Origin: Multivorans sp965116445
GTDB taxonomy: Bacteria > Acidobacteriota > Thermoanaerobaculia > Multivoradales > Multivoraceae
DNA length: 64,000 nt
Assembly: GCA_965116445.1 (NCBI GenBank)
Contig: OZ220688.1
Span: forward strand, 3,286,001-3,350,000
Direction: 5' to 3'
Part shown: positions 16,651 to 25,192 of the stretch, piece after piece
Layout: each line of letters opens with the position of its first letter
Position numbering within the stretch: position 1 is the first letter of the stretch
Notes under the pieces: model-generated
What the model saw: the letters and a program-made list of their open reading frames with translations, nothing else
Told to the model about the DNA's origin: nothing
Database searches by the model: none
Position numbers and translations under genes: made by a program

Positions 16651-17889
16651 CTAGTTCGCGTCCCGCACCAGACGCAGCATCGCGTCGCTGACGGCGTAGG
16701 AGAACCGTGGGTCGTTGATGTTCGCGTCGACCTCGGTGACTGGCACTGCCCGTCTCAGATGGTCTCGCAGGGCGGTGAACAGGGCGGCGTCGGCCGTCGG
16801 GTCGTGGAACGGGCCGCCCGGAGCTGAGAGCGTGGACACCCCGCCAAGGGGCAGATAGACCTCGACCGGGCCGGTCGAGGCGTTCAGTTTCGAGGCAAGG
16901 ACCTGGCCGAGTTCGCCGCACTCTTTCGGCGATGTGCGCATCAGGGTCATGTTGTCGCTCTGGTGGTGGAACACGCGCCCCGCGAACTCGTTGGGGACCG
17001 TGTCGCGGGCGAAGAAGCTGACCATGTCCAGGCAGCCGGGTACGACGATCGCCGGGGTGCCGCTCTTCGCCGCGGCCTCCAGGCGGGACGGGCCGGCGGT
17101 CCGCACGCCGCCGACGAGTTCGTCCGCGCACTCCGTGGTGGTCAGATCGAGCACGCCGCGCACGAAACCGGCTTCGATCAGGCTTTCCATCGTACGGCCG
17201 CCGGCGCCGGTGGCCTGGAAGACGAGCACCTCGAGTCCTTCGGTCTCGAGTTGACGCCGGCAGGCGTCCATGCAGTGTGTGGCGCTGCGGAAGGTGGAGG
17301 CAGCAATCAGCGGGCGGTCATCGTCACCCTCGATCTCGACCCGGGCCATGGCGCAGACCGCGGCGGCCGTGCGGCTCAGGACCTGCCGGCTGATGCGGTT
17401 GACGCCGTCGATGTCCACGATCGAAGGCACCATGACGATGTCCTTGACGCCGACGTAGCCCGAAGCGTCGCCGCCGGCCATCGTGGAGACCATGACCTTG
17501 GGCACGCCCAGGGGCAGCGCGCGCATGGCGGTCGTCGCCATCGCCGTGCCGGCGCGGCCGCCGAGACCGACGATCGCGTCGAAGCTTCCGTGGCCGTAGT
17601 TGCGGCGGACGACTTCCTCGGCGCCTGCGGACATCGCGGCGATCGCCCGCCTGCGGTTAGCCGCCTGCGCCAGTTGCTCGATCTTCTCGCCGCCGGCGTT
17701 GGCGACCTCGCGGCGGCTCACGTCGGGAAGCCGGCTTCCGTCGAGCGCCGGTTCGCCGAACACGCCGAGGTCGATGACGAACGCGCGACAACCCCAATCG
17801 TCGACGATGCGATCCACGAGATAGGAGACTTCGCCTCCCTTCGTGTCGAGGGTGGCCAGGACCGCGATCGTGCAGGGTGCGTCGGGCAC
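16651..17889 (-). CDS. Tm-1-like ATP-binding protein (UPF0261)
   Basis: 412 residues. The N-terminus IAVLATLDTKGGEVSYLVD is the family hallmark of UPF0261/Tm-1-like proteins, two Rossmann-like halves named after the tomato Tm-1 resistance protein, whose N-terminal domain binds nucleotide. Further matches are IVGLGGRAGTAMAT, KVMVSTMAGGD, FQATGAGGRTME and YLPLGGVSTLSAPGGPFHDP. The bacterial biochemical role is not established. Its 3' end abuts the IS110 right end by about 10 bp, but the C-terminus appears complete. Confidence 0.9.
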   Translation of the reverse strand: MPDAPCTIAVLATLDTKGGEVSYLVDRIVDDWGCRAFVIDLGVFGEPALDGSRLPDVSRREVANAGGEKIEQLAQAANRRRAIAAMSAGAEEVVRRNYGHGSFDAIVGLGGRAGTAMATTAMRALPLGVPKVMVSTMAGGDASGYVGVKDIVMVPSIVDIDGVNRISRQVLSRTAAAVCAMARVEIEGDDDRPLIAASTFRSATHCMDACRRQLETEGLEVLVFQATGAGGRTMESLIEAGFVRGVLDLTTTECADELVGGVRTAGPSRLEAAAKSGTPAIVVPGCLDMVSFFARDTVPNEFAGRVFHHQSDNMTLMRTSPKECGELGQVLASKLNASTGPVEVYLPLGGVSTLSAPGGPFHDPTADAALFTALRDHLRRAVPVTEVDANINDPRFSYAVSDAMLRLVRDAN

Positions 17890-18031
17890 AGCCCTGCCAT
17901 CCTACGGAGGAGTAGCGTCCGAAGACAAGACGTTCGGGGGTAGGATAAAGAGGATGCGGCGCACATGTCGGGACGGAGCGCCGCACCGGCGCTGGCGACG
18001 ATTGGCGACCTCTTCCCTGATCCTGCAGTCG

Positions 18032-20959
18032 ATGAACAACGCCGTCTCGCTGACTCTCGGTCTGGTACTCGTTCTGGGCTTGGCCACCGAGGCGAGCGCT
18101 CAGGAGGTGATGCCGGATCACGACGCTTCGCGCCGGGAGCGGCTTGACTACGGTGGCGATCGCTTCCGGACGCCGGAGGGCTTCCAGGTGGAGTCGGCGG
18201 CGGTGCCGGGGCTGTTCGGCTCTGTCGTCAACATGACCTTCGACGCCTCGGGTCGAGCCTTGCTGGCGCTCGAGAACGAGGGTTTGGCGGTGCTCGAGGA
18301 CAGCGACGGCGACGGTGTCTACGACCGAAGAATCGATATCGCGCCCCAGGTCCGGACGGCGCACGGCCTTTACGTCATGGGCCCGGGCGACCTGCTCGTG
18401 CACGCCAACGGCGATGGCCGTCTGGCGGAAGCCGCCGGTGTCGAGGGCGAGGTGCGCTCCAACGGGTCCGTCGAGGACACCGGGCTCTACCGGCTGCGGG
18501 ATACCGATGGCGATGACCGGATCGACCAGATCGAACGGATCGCCCGGGCAACGGGCCGGATCCAGGAGCACGGCCCACACACGATCGCCCGCGGTCCTGA
18601 CGGGGCGCTCTACCTGCTGTACGGGAACTTCTCCGGCCCCGACGTGCGGCTGGCCGAATCGTCGGCGCTGCGCGAGCTGCAGGAGGATCAACTCCTGCCG
18701 CGTATCCTCGATCCCCGGGGTCACGCGAACAGCTTGCGTGCGCCCGGCGGCACTCTGTACCGCTTCGATCCGGAGGCGAACACCTGGGAACGGCTCTCCG
18801 GCGGTCTGCGTAACCCGTTCGATCTGGCGATCGGAGCGGCCGGCGAGGTCTTCGCCTACGAGGCCGACATGGAGTGGGACCGGGGGCTGCCATGGTTCAG
18901 GCCAACCCGGGTCGTTCACCTGATTCCGGCCGGAGACTACGGCTGGCGGACGGGCTCCGGGAAGTTCGCGTTCTACGAGATCGACACGCTGCCCGGGGTC
19001 GTCGACATCGGTCGCGGGTCGCCGGTCGGCGTCGCCTTCTACTACCACTCCGCCTACCCCGAGCGGTACCTCGGCGCGTACTTCATGGGGGACTGGTCGC
19101 GGGGCCGCATCCGGGTCCTGTTTCCCGAACGATCCGGGGCCACATGGACGGGTGAAGCGCACGACTTCGTGCTCGGCGAGCCGCTCAACGTGACCGACAT
19201 GGATGTCGGACCCGACGGCTGGCTCTACTTCGCAACCGGCGGCCGGGGGACTTCGGGCGGCCTCTACCGCGTCACCTACGAGCAGCCGGGCGCGCCTTCG
19301 GAGGCGACCGGCGTACTCCGCGCCGTGCGGCAGCCCATGCCGCGGTCCGGGTGGGGCAAGGAGGCGATCGTCGCCGTACGGGCGGAGGCCGGGGATGCGT
19401 GGGCGCCGGAGCTGTGGCGGATCGTCCGCGACTCGGGCAGCGAGGCCCTGGATCGCCAACGCGCGCTCGAACTGCTCCAGGTCCACGGCCCAAGGCCGAC
19501 CCTCGACGAGACGTCGGCCCTGCTGTCGAGCGACGAGCCGTTGGTGCGCGCCGCGGCGGCGTCGCTCCTCGGCTCCTACACCCTCGCGCAGGTGCAGGAA
19601 CCGCTTCGTGGAGCGCTCGCGGACCCCGATCCGCTGGTAGCACGGCGCGCGGCCGAGTCGCTCGCCCGGTCGGGGCTGCATCCACGTGTCCGGGGACTGG
19701 AGGTCGCAACTTCCGAGGCCCTCTACGAGCTGCTGGATCACGAGGACCGGTTCCTGCGCTATGCGGCGCGTGAGGCGATCCTGCGGATCCCGCACGGCTA
19801 CTGGTTCGACCAGGCATTCATGGCTTCACCCGAGCAACGTCCGCGCGGCTTCTTCGAGGCGATGGTGGCGACGATCTACCGCCAGGAGCACAAGCTGGAG
19901 TACAACTTCCTGACCGGCAGGCTGTTTCAGGTGGCCCGGACCGACCTGGACGTCGAGGGAGAGCTCGACTACCTGCGCATGCTGGAACTCTTCCTCATCC
20001 GCGATGAGGATCCGGAGGCGCCCGGCCGCGCCGACGCCCGGGCGCGCCTCGGCCCGATGCTGCTGGCGCGTTACCCGCACGCCGACGACCGGGTGAGCAG
20101 GCAGCTCGAGCGGCTGCTGGCCTTCCTGCAGCCGGACGGCGCGCTATCGAAGATGGTCGATCGTCTGAACGACGAGCGCCCGCCGGAGGAGCAGATCCAC
20201 ACCGCCTACTGCCTGCGCGCGATGGACAAGGGCTGGACGCCGGAACTGCGGAGCCGGGTCGTGGCCTGGTTCGACGACGCCCGGGAGTTCCGGGGCGCGG
20301 CCAGCATGGAGGGGTACATCAACGCGATCTGGAACGACGTCCTGGCCCGGTTCCCCGCCGAGGAGCGCGCCGCCGCGGAGGAACGGCTGGAACTCCAGCG
20401 CGCCGAGCGCGCCCGGCGCGCCGCCGAGCTGATCGCGGACGTCGAGGGCGATCGGCCGGGCAGGAGCGACCTCGCCCAGATGAGTTTCGAGGAACTCGCG
20501 GAGTACCTGGAGTACGACGTGATGGCGTACGAGCGCTACAACCCGGAGCATGGCGAGCGGGTGTTCCACCGCGCCCGCTGCTCGGCATGCCACGTGTTCG
20601 GTGACATCGGCAGTGGCGGCGGCCCGGACCTCTCAACCGTTGTCAAGCGGTTCCGCCGTCGCGAGGTGCTCGAGTCGATCATGTTCCCCTCGCGAGTGAT
20701 CTCGGACCAGTACCAGGCGGTCGATGTCGAACTGGACGACGGCAGCTTCCACAGCGGCATGGTCGTCGAGGACGCAGCGACGCGCCTGACGTTGATCGAC
20801 GCGGGCGGCAACCGGCTCGACCTGGATCGGTCGCGCATTCGCAGCCAGGAGCCGTCCGCGCTTTCGATCATGCCCGAGGGCCTGCTCGACGCGATGACCC
20901 TGAGCGACCTGACGAGCCTGATCCGCTTTCTGGACGAGGGCGCGGACCTGGATCAGTAG
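18032..20959 (+). CDS. PVC-type heme-binding protein: beta-propeller, HEAT-like repeats and cytochrome c
   Basis: 975 residues from the ATG at 18032, which opens a clean signal peptide (VSLTLGLVLVLGLATEASAQ); the frame is open further upstream to 17843 but that part is Arg-rich and overlaps the divergent gene. Residues ~40-430 form a sorbosone-dehydrogenase/NHL-like propeller (TPEGFQVE, GPDGALYLLYGN, LRNPFDLAIG, GDYGWRTG, VGPDGWLYFATGG). Residues ~450-620 look like HEAT-type repeats. A C-terminal cytochrome c carries CSACH near residue 848, then GPDLS. Family members are periplasmic; an oxidoreductase role on carbohydrates is inferred. Confidence 0.88.
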   Translation: MNNAVSLTLGLVLVLGLATEASAQEVMPDHDASRRERLDYGGDRFRTPEGFQVESAAVPGLFGSVVNMTFDASGRALLALENEGLAVLEDSDGDGVYDRRIDIAPQVRTAHGLYVMGPGDLLVHANGDGRLAEAAGVEGEVRSNGSVEDTGLYRLRDTDGDDRIDQIERIARATGRIQEHGPHTIARGPDGALYLLYGNFSGPDVRLAESSALRELQEDQLLPRILDPRGHANSLRAPGGTLYRFDPEANTWERLSGGLRNPFDLAIGAAGEVFAYEADMEWDRGLPWFRPTRVVHLIPAGDYGWRTGSGKFAFYEIDTLPGVVDIGRGSPVGVAFYYHSAYPERYLGAYFMGDWSRGRIRVLFPERSGATWTGEAHDFVLGEPLNVTDMDVGPDGWLYFATGGRGTSGGLYRVTYEQPGAPSEATGVLRAVRQPMPRSGWGKEAIVAVRAEAGDAWAPELWRIVRDSGSEALDRQRALELLQVHGPRPTLDETSALLSSDEPLVRAAAASLLGSYTLAQVQEPLRGALADPDPLVARRAAESLARSGLHPRVRGLEVATSEALYELLDHEDRFLRYAAREAILRIPHGYWFDQAFMASPEQRPRGFFEAMVATIYRQEHKLEYNFLTGRLFQVARTDLDVEGELDYLRMLELFLIRDEDPEAPGRADARARLGPMLLARYPHADDRVSRQLERLLAFLQPDGALSKMVDRLNDERPPEEQIHTAYCLRAMDKGWTPELRSRVVAWFDDAREFRGAASMEGYINAIWNDVLARFPAEERAAAEERLELQRAERARRAAELIADVEGDRPGRSDLAQMSFEELAEYLEYDVMAYERYNPEHGERVFHRARCSACHVFGDIGSGGGPDLSTVVKRFRRREVLESIMFPSRVISDQYQAVDVELDDGSFHSGMVVEDAATRLTLIDAGGNRLDLDRSRIRSQEPSALSIMPEGLLDAMTLSDLTSLIRFLDEGADLDQ

Positions 20960-21008
20960 CGTCGCAAGATCGTCGCCTGTCATCGATCGTACCCGCTGAC
21001 CTCGTTCA

Positions 21009-21464
21009 ATGCCTCCCAAGCCGCGCACGAAAGCCAGGCGTTCGCGCCGCCCCGTTTGCCGCGGCGTCCGCGGGGCGACGACGGTTGAGGGTCCGAGCCG
21101 GGAGGAGATTCTGGCTGCGACCGCGGAACTCCTGCAGAGGATGGTTCAGGAGAACGGAATCGAGCCGGAGGATGTGGCCAGCGCCATGTTCACGGCGACA
21201 CCCGACCTGACCGCGGAGTATCCGGCCCTGGCGGCCCGCCTGATGGGCTGGCGCGATGTGGCCCTTCTCTGCGCTCACGAGATGGCGGTCCCGGGCGGCC
21301 TGGATCGCTGCGTACGCATCCTGCTGCACTGGAACACGACCCTGCCCGCCTCCGGGATCGAACACGTCTACATTCACGGCGCGGCCAACCTGAGGCCGGA
21401 TCGCGGCGAACTCGAGGAGCTGCGCCGGCAGGTCGACATCGGGACGGACCGGCGTCCGAGGTGA
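21009..21464 (+). CDS. aroH: Chorismate mutase, AroH type
   Basis: 151 residues. The AroH trimeric chorismate mutase family is evident from CRGVRGATTVEG, ELLQRMVQENGIEPEDVAS, FTATPDL..EYPALAARLMGW, LCAHEMAVPGGLDRCVRILLHWNT and HVYIHGAANLRPD. The active-site Arg/Glu positions known for this family are present. It converts chorismate to prephenate for Phe/Tyr synthesis. A basic N-terminal extension of about 17 residues precedes the core, and no internal start is available. The stop directly abuts the convergent sulfatase stop. No other aromatic biosynthesis genes are nearby. Confidence 0.92.
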   Translation: MPPKPRTKARRSRRPVCRGVRGATTVEGPSREEILAATAELLQRMVQENGIEPEDVASAMFTATPDLTAEYPALAARLMGWRDVALLCAHEMAVPGGLDRCVRILLHWNTTLPASGIEHVYIHGAANLRPDRGELEELRRQVDIGTDRRPR

Positions 21465-23231
21465 TCAGCGGAGCCGGCGCAGAGTCAGCAGGCGGAAGTC
21501 CATTGCCTGTTCGCCGGGGATCTCGAGTGCCTGGAGGGTGAGTGTTCCGCTGCCCGCCGTGAGTTCGAAGGTACCGAGGACCATGGGCCGGAAGTCCTTC
21601 ACGTACGACTCGATGCGCTCGACGCGGTCGTGTTCCATGCCGATCAGGGGTGGGTCGTGGGCTTCGGTGATCCGGCCGGCGACCGCCTGTTCGCCGAGGC
21701 GCAGCTCGACGATCGAGCCGGTGTCGGCTTCGGCGCAGGTGGCGTAGAGGACGGCCTCGAAGCGGCCGTCGACCAGGACCTCGACGTTCCACGTGATCAC
21801 GTCCTCGGTGCTGGTCCAGTTGCTGAAGTAGGAGTCGTTGCGGTAGCGGCTGGAATGGTGGATGCCGCCGCTTGCGATGCCGTCGCGGGCCGGCAGATGG
21901 GTGTACTCGTGTTCCGGATGGCCGATCGGAATCGGACGGGTGTCGTGCTCGGGAAGTTCGGGCAGTACGTCGGACAGGAAGGCTTCACGGACGGCCGTGA
22001 GCCGGGTCGCCGCGCGGGGCTGCTCCATTGCGATGTCGGTTTGCTGGCCCGGATCGGAGGCCATGTCGAAGAGTTGGCCTTCATGGTCGAGCCGGTAGCG
22101 CTGGCCACGGATGCTCGTTCGCCCGCGCCAGTGGTTCACGAGATGGCGATCCGGCCAGGCGACGGACTCCGTTTCTGCGACGACCAGCGGCTTCAGGCTG
22201 AGGCCGTCGACGGGGTGGGCCGTATCGTGGGCGATCCCGGCCAGGTCGGCGAGGGTGGGCAGCAGGTCGACCGCGCTTGCGATCCGATCGACCGCTGTAC
22301 CTGCTCCGATGGACCGGGGCCAGCGAATGAACAGGGGAGACCGGACGCCGCCCTCGTCGGTCGAGCCCTTTCGCCCCTTCAACCCGTCGTTCCAGCGCCA
22401 ACCGTTGGGACCGTTGTCCGTGAGGTAGACGACGATCGTGTTGTCTGTGAGGTCCAGCGCCGCGAGGTGTGATGTGACGCGTCCGACGTTCCAGTCGATG
22501 TTCTCGGTCATCGCCAGGGCGGCCCGGGTGTGAGCGAGGCTTTCCTTCTCGGGATCGCGGTGGCGCTGGGAGATGGGATTGCCCGCGAAACGGTCCCACC
22601 AGCGGTCGGGCACCTGCATCGGGCTGTGCGGCGTGTTGTAGGCGACCCAGACGAAGAAGGGCTCCGTTTGGTGATTCTCGATGAAGCGGATCGCGCGCTC
22701 CGTGAAGTCGTCCGTGACGTAGCCGTTCCCCTGCACGACGCGGCCGTTGTGGTCCAGGGGAGGGTCGAAGTAGTTGCCCCAGTGGCCCGAAGTGAAGCCG
22801 TAGAACTCGTCGAATCCCCGCGCGTTCGGGTGGTAGGGCGGTTGCGACCCGTTGTGCCACTTGCCGAAGGCGGCGGTGGCGTAACCGGCGTCGCGAAAGA
22901 TCTCGGCGAGGGTCGTCTCGTCGAGGTCGATCCGTTCACCGCCGGCGGTCGTTGCGTAGACCCCGGAGCGGAGGTGGTAGCGGCCGGTGAGCAGTTCGGC
23001 CCGGGTTGGCGAGCAGACGGGACTGACGAAGAAGTGGGTAAAGGCGGCGCCTTCACGGGCCAGAGCGTCGATGTTCGGTGTGCGGACGCTCGCGTTGCCG
23101 TTGACGCTCAGATCGCCCCAGCCCTGGTCGTCGGCGAGGAACAGGACGACGTTCGGGCGGGGCGGCGACTCAGGAGCTACGCATGCTCCGGTCAGCGCGG
23201 CGAGGAGCAGGGCCGTGGGTACGCCGCGCAT
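21465..23231 (-). CDS. Sulfatase (type I formylglycine-dependent), lipoprotein
   Basis: 588 residues. A lipobox-like LTGAC (Cys17) ends a short leader, suggesting membrane anchoring. The sulfatase domain begins with RPNVVLFLADDQGWGDL, where the paired Asp residues are metal ligands. It contains CSPTR with Cys73, the residue converted to formylglycine, followed by the GRYHLRSG element and GKWHNG. The C-terminal ~130 residues form a beta-rich accessory domain. It is probably an arylsulfatase acting on sulfated polysaccharide. No dedicated formylglycine-generating enzyme gene is visible in the window. Confidence 0.93.
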   Translation of the reverse strand: MRGVPTALLLAALTGACVAPESPPRPNVVLFLADDQGWGDLSVNGNASVRTPNIDALAREGAAFTHFFVSPVCSPTRAELLTGRYHLRSGVYATTAGGERIDLDETTLAEIFRDAGYATAAFGKWHNGSQPPYHPNARGFDEFYGFTSGHWGNYFDPPLDHNGRVVQGNGYVTDDFTERAIRFIENHQTEPFFVWVAYNTPHSPMQVPDRWWDRFAGNPISQRHRDPEKESLAHTRAALAMTENIDWNVGRVTSHLAALDLTDNTIVVYLTDNGPNGWRWNDGLKGRKGSTDEGGVRSPLFIRWPRSIGAGTAVDRIASAVDLLPTLADLAGIAHDTAHPVDGLSLKPLVVAETESVAWPDRHLVNHWRGRTSIRGQRYRLDHEGQLFDMASDPGQQTDIAMEQPRAATRLTAVREAFLSDVLPELPEHDTRPIPIGHPEHEYTHLPARDGIASGGIHHSSRYRNDSYFSNWTSTEDVITWNVEVLVDGRFEAVLYATCAEADTGSIVELRLGEQAVAGRITEAHDPPLIGMEHDRVERIESYVKDFRPMVLGTFELTAGSGTLTLQALEIPGEQAMDFRLLTLRRLR

Positions 23232-23260
23232 GGCCCGTTTCTATCGTGCGGGACCTAAAC

Positions 23261-23277
23261 ATGACTAGAATGGTCAT
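23261..23277. promoter_or_regulatory. Candidate operator upstream of the peroxiredoxin gene
   Basis: ATGAC-7 bp-GTCAT dyad in the 104-bp sulfatase/peroxiredoxin intergenic region, on an AT-richer background, about 60 bp before the start codon. A CCTATATAG-like -10 candidate lies closer to the gene near 23316-23324. The regulator is unknown. Confidence 0.3.
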
Positions 23278-23335
23278 CTTTTTGGCGCATCAACCCGAAC
23301 CGACAACAGTCGACCCTATATAGACCGGAGGAACC

Positions 23336-23992
23336 ATGACGCTCAGAATCAACGACGAGGCACCGAACTTCACCGCGCAGACCACGGAGGGAGAGATCGA
23401 CTTCCACGAGTGGATCGCCGACGGTTGGTGCGTCCTGTTCTCCCATCCGAAGGACTTCACGCCGGTCTGCACGACTGAGCTGGGAACCGTTGCCGGCCTC
23501 AAGGGCGAGTTCGACCGGCGCGACTGCAAGGTGATCGGTATCAGCGTCGACGGCGTCTCGGATCACGAGGCCTGGTCGAAGGACATCGAGGCGTCCCAGG
23601 GGAACGCCGTGAACTACCCGCTGATCGGCGATCCGACGCTGGACATCGTCAAGCAGTACGACATGCTGCCCGCGGGTGCCGGCGACACCTCGGAAGGACG
23701 CACGCCGATGGACAACGCGACTGCTCGATCGGTGTTCATCATCGGCCCGGACAAGCGGATCAAGGCGACTCTGACCTACCCGATGAGCACCGGCCGCAAC
23801 TTCGCGGAGATCCTTCGCGTGGTCGACTCCGTGCAGTTGACCGCCAGGGAGCAGGTGGCGACGCCGGCGAACTGGGAGCAGGGCGACGACGTGATCATCC
23901 TGCCGGCGGTGTCGGACGAGGCGGCCAGGGCGAAGTACCCGCAGGGCTGGCAGCAGCCGCTGCCGTACATCCGGGTGATCCCGCAGCCGTAG
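23336..23992 (+). CDS. Peroxiredoxin, 1-Cys (Prx6) type
   Basis: 218 residues with a perfect AGGAGG-like Shine-Dalgarno (CGGAGGAACC). The peroxidatic motif HPKDFTPVCTTELG places Cys45 in the Prx6 context, with the conserved Arg in NATARSVFIIGPD and a long C-terminal dimerisation arm ending PLPYIRVIPQP. It reduces hydrogen peroxide and organic hydroperoxides in the cytoplasm. The length is typical of bacterial Prx6. No adjacent reductase gene is present. A dyad at 23261-23277 could be an operator. Confidence 0.95.
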   Translation: MTLRINDEAPNFTAQTTEGEIDFHEWIADGWCVLFSHPKDFTPVCTTELGTVAGLKGEFDRRDCKVIGISVDGVSDHEAWSKDIEASQGNAVNYPLIGDPTLDIVKQYDMLPAGAGDTSEGRTPMDNATARSVFIIGPDKRIKATLTYPMSTGRNFAEILRVVDSVQLTAREQVATPANWEQGDDVIILPAVSDEAARAKYPQGWQQPLPYIRVIPQP

Positions 23993-24022
23993 CGGCGCAG
24001 GTCCAGGTCTGGTGTTCCGGGG

Positions 24023-24418
24023 CTAGTCCGCGGCGTCGACCCGGGAGCCGCCCCGGCAGTCAGGGGAGAGGCTCCGGTTCTCGCCCCGTGCCCGCCATTC
24101 GGCAGGGGTCAGAGCATCGATCGCCAGAGCGTGGATCGGGCCCGCCAGTTCCTCGGCCAGAGCGCTGTGGACGACGCGGTGCCTGCGCAGGCGTGTCGCG
24201 CCCTCGAACCGGCTGCTGACGACGACTACCCGGAAGTGGGTCTCGGCCTTGGGCGGTACGTTGTGCATGCTGCTCTCGTTGAGGACCTCCAGTACCTCAG
24301 CGCCGGTTGCCTCCATCAGCTTGGCGCGGATCGCCTGTTCGAGAGCGGTGCCGCGAACCACTGCTCTTCCTGAAGCGTTGTTCGTGGCGAGTGGACGGCC
24401 GATTCCGGTCATTGGCAA
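24023..24418 (-). CDS. bolA: BolA family protein
   Basis: 131 residues. The BolA fold is shown by ALEQAIRAKLMEATGAEVLEVLNES, the family signature HFRVVVVSSRFEG..RLRRHRVVHSAL, and HALAIDALTPAEW. The conserved His in the RHR.V segment, a possible Fe-S ligand with monothiol glutaredoxin, is present. A Ser/Arg-rich tail of about 20 residues extends beyond the usual end. Roles in the family are iron-sulfur trafficking or envelope stress regulation. No glutaredoxin gene is adjacent. Confidence 0.9.
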   Translation of the reverse strand: MPMTGIGRPLATNNASGRAVVRGTALEQAIRAKLMEATGAEVLEVLNESSMHNVPPKAETHFRVVVVSSRFEGATRLRRHRVVHSALAEELAGPIHALAIDALTPAEWRARGENRSLSPDCRGGSRVDAAD

Positions 24419-24469
24419 AGCATAGCGCGGCCGACCGTCCTCTCGGATGCGCGTGCTACGGTGCCGTCA

Positions 24470-25192
24470 ATGGTCGCGGAGCGTCGTTCACCCTGGGTCT
24501 ACGTGCTCCTGGGTTGTCTGGGTCTCCTGGTCCTGATCGGCGTGGTCGTCGGCGGCTTGGTGTTCTTCGGCGTTCGAACAGCCCGGAACATTGCGGCGGA
24601 CAACGAAAATCCTGAGCGCCGGCGCGACCGGGCTCTCGAGATTCTGGGCGCCGGTGAGGCGCCTGGCGGCTACCACGCGGTGACTGTGGTTTCCGTTCCC
24701 TTCGTGCTCGACATGGCCATCTTCTCGGACCTGGCTCCGGGGGCGGAGCCCTGGGCAGGGGAGTTCGGGGAACGGGGCTTCTACTACGTCCAGGCGCTGT
24801 GGGGGGGTGAGGACCTGAGGGCCTTCTTCGACGGCGAGACGACGGAAGCGGCGGCCTTGCGGGACTTGGGGCTGGAGCTTGATCTTGAGGAGACCCTCGA
24901 GCGTGGCGATCTGGACCGGGCGGATATCGCCGTGCGGTGGGCAAACTTCCGTGGGAGCACGATGTTCGGGTCTGCGGAACAGATCGGGGAGTTCGTGACG
25001 TTGATTGAGTTCGACTGTCCGGGGGACGAGCGGATGCGGATGGGCATCTGGTTCGGCCCAACGGAGGAGGTTCGGGAAGCGGATGTAGCGGAGAACGACG
25101 ACGCGGCCGGTACAGCCCCAGCGGCCGAGGCGATTGCCACCTTCGTTGAGCCGATCCGTCCCTGCGGCGCTTCGGCAACCGATGGCGGCTAA
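24470..25192 (+). CDS. Single-pass membrane protein of unknown function
   Basis: 240 residues from the ATG at 24470; a GTG three codons upstream is also in frame. A short positively charged N-terminus (VAERRSPW) is followed by one strong membrane helix (about residues 8-33). A mostly acidic extracytoplasmic domain of ~205 residues follows, with SVPFVLDMAIFSDL and a terminal Ala/Glu-rich tail. No family was recognised. The stop overlaps the start of the downstream spondin-type gene by 11 bp, suggesting co-expression at the cell surface. Confidence 0.7.
   Translation: MVAERRSPWVYVLLGCLGLLVLIGVVVGGLVFFGVRTARNIAADNENPERRRDRALEILGAGEAPGGYHAVTVVSVPFVLDMAIFSDLAPGAEPWAGEFGERGFYYVQALWGGEDLRAFFDGETTEAAALRDLGLELDLEETLERGDLDRADIAVRWANFRGSTMFGSAEQIGEFVTLIEFDCPGDERMRMGIWFGPTEEVREADVAENDDAAGTAPAAEAIATFVEPIRPCGASATDGG

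Noticed and set aside
17657..19795. 712-codon minus-strand open frame
   Set aside because: Overlaps the propeller/HEAT gene and the UPF0261 5' end; no domain-like sequence.
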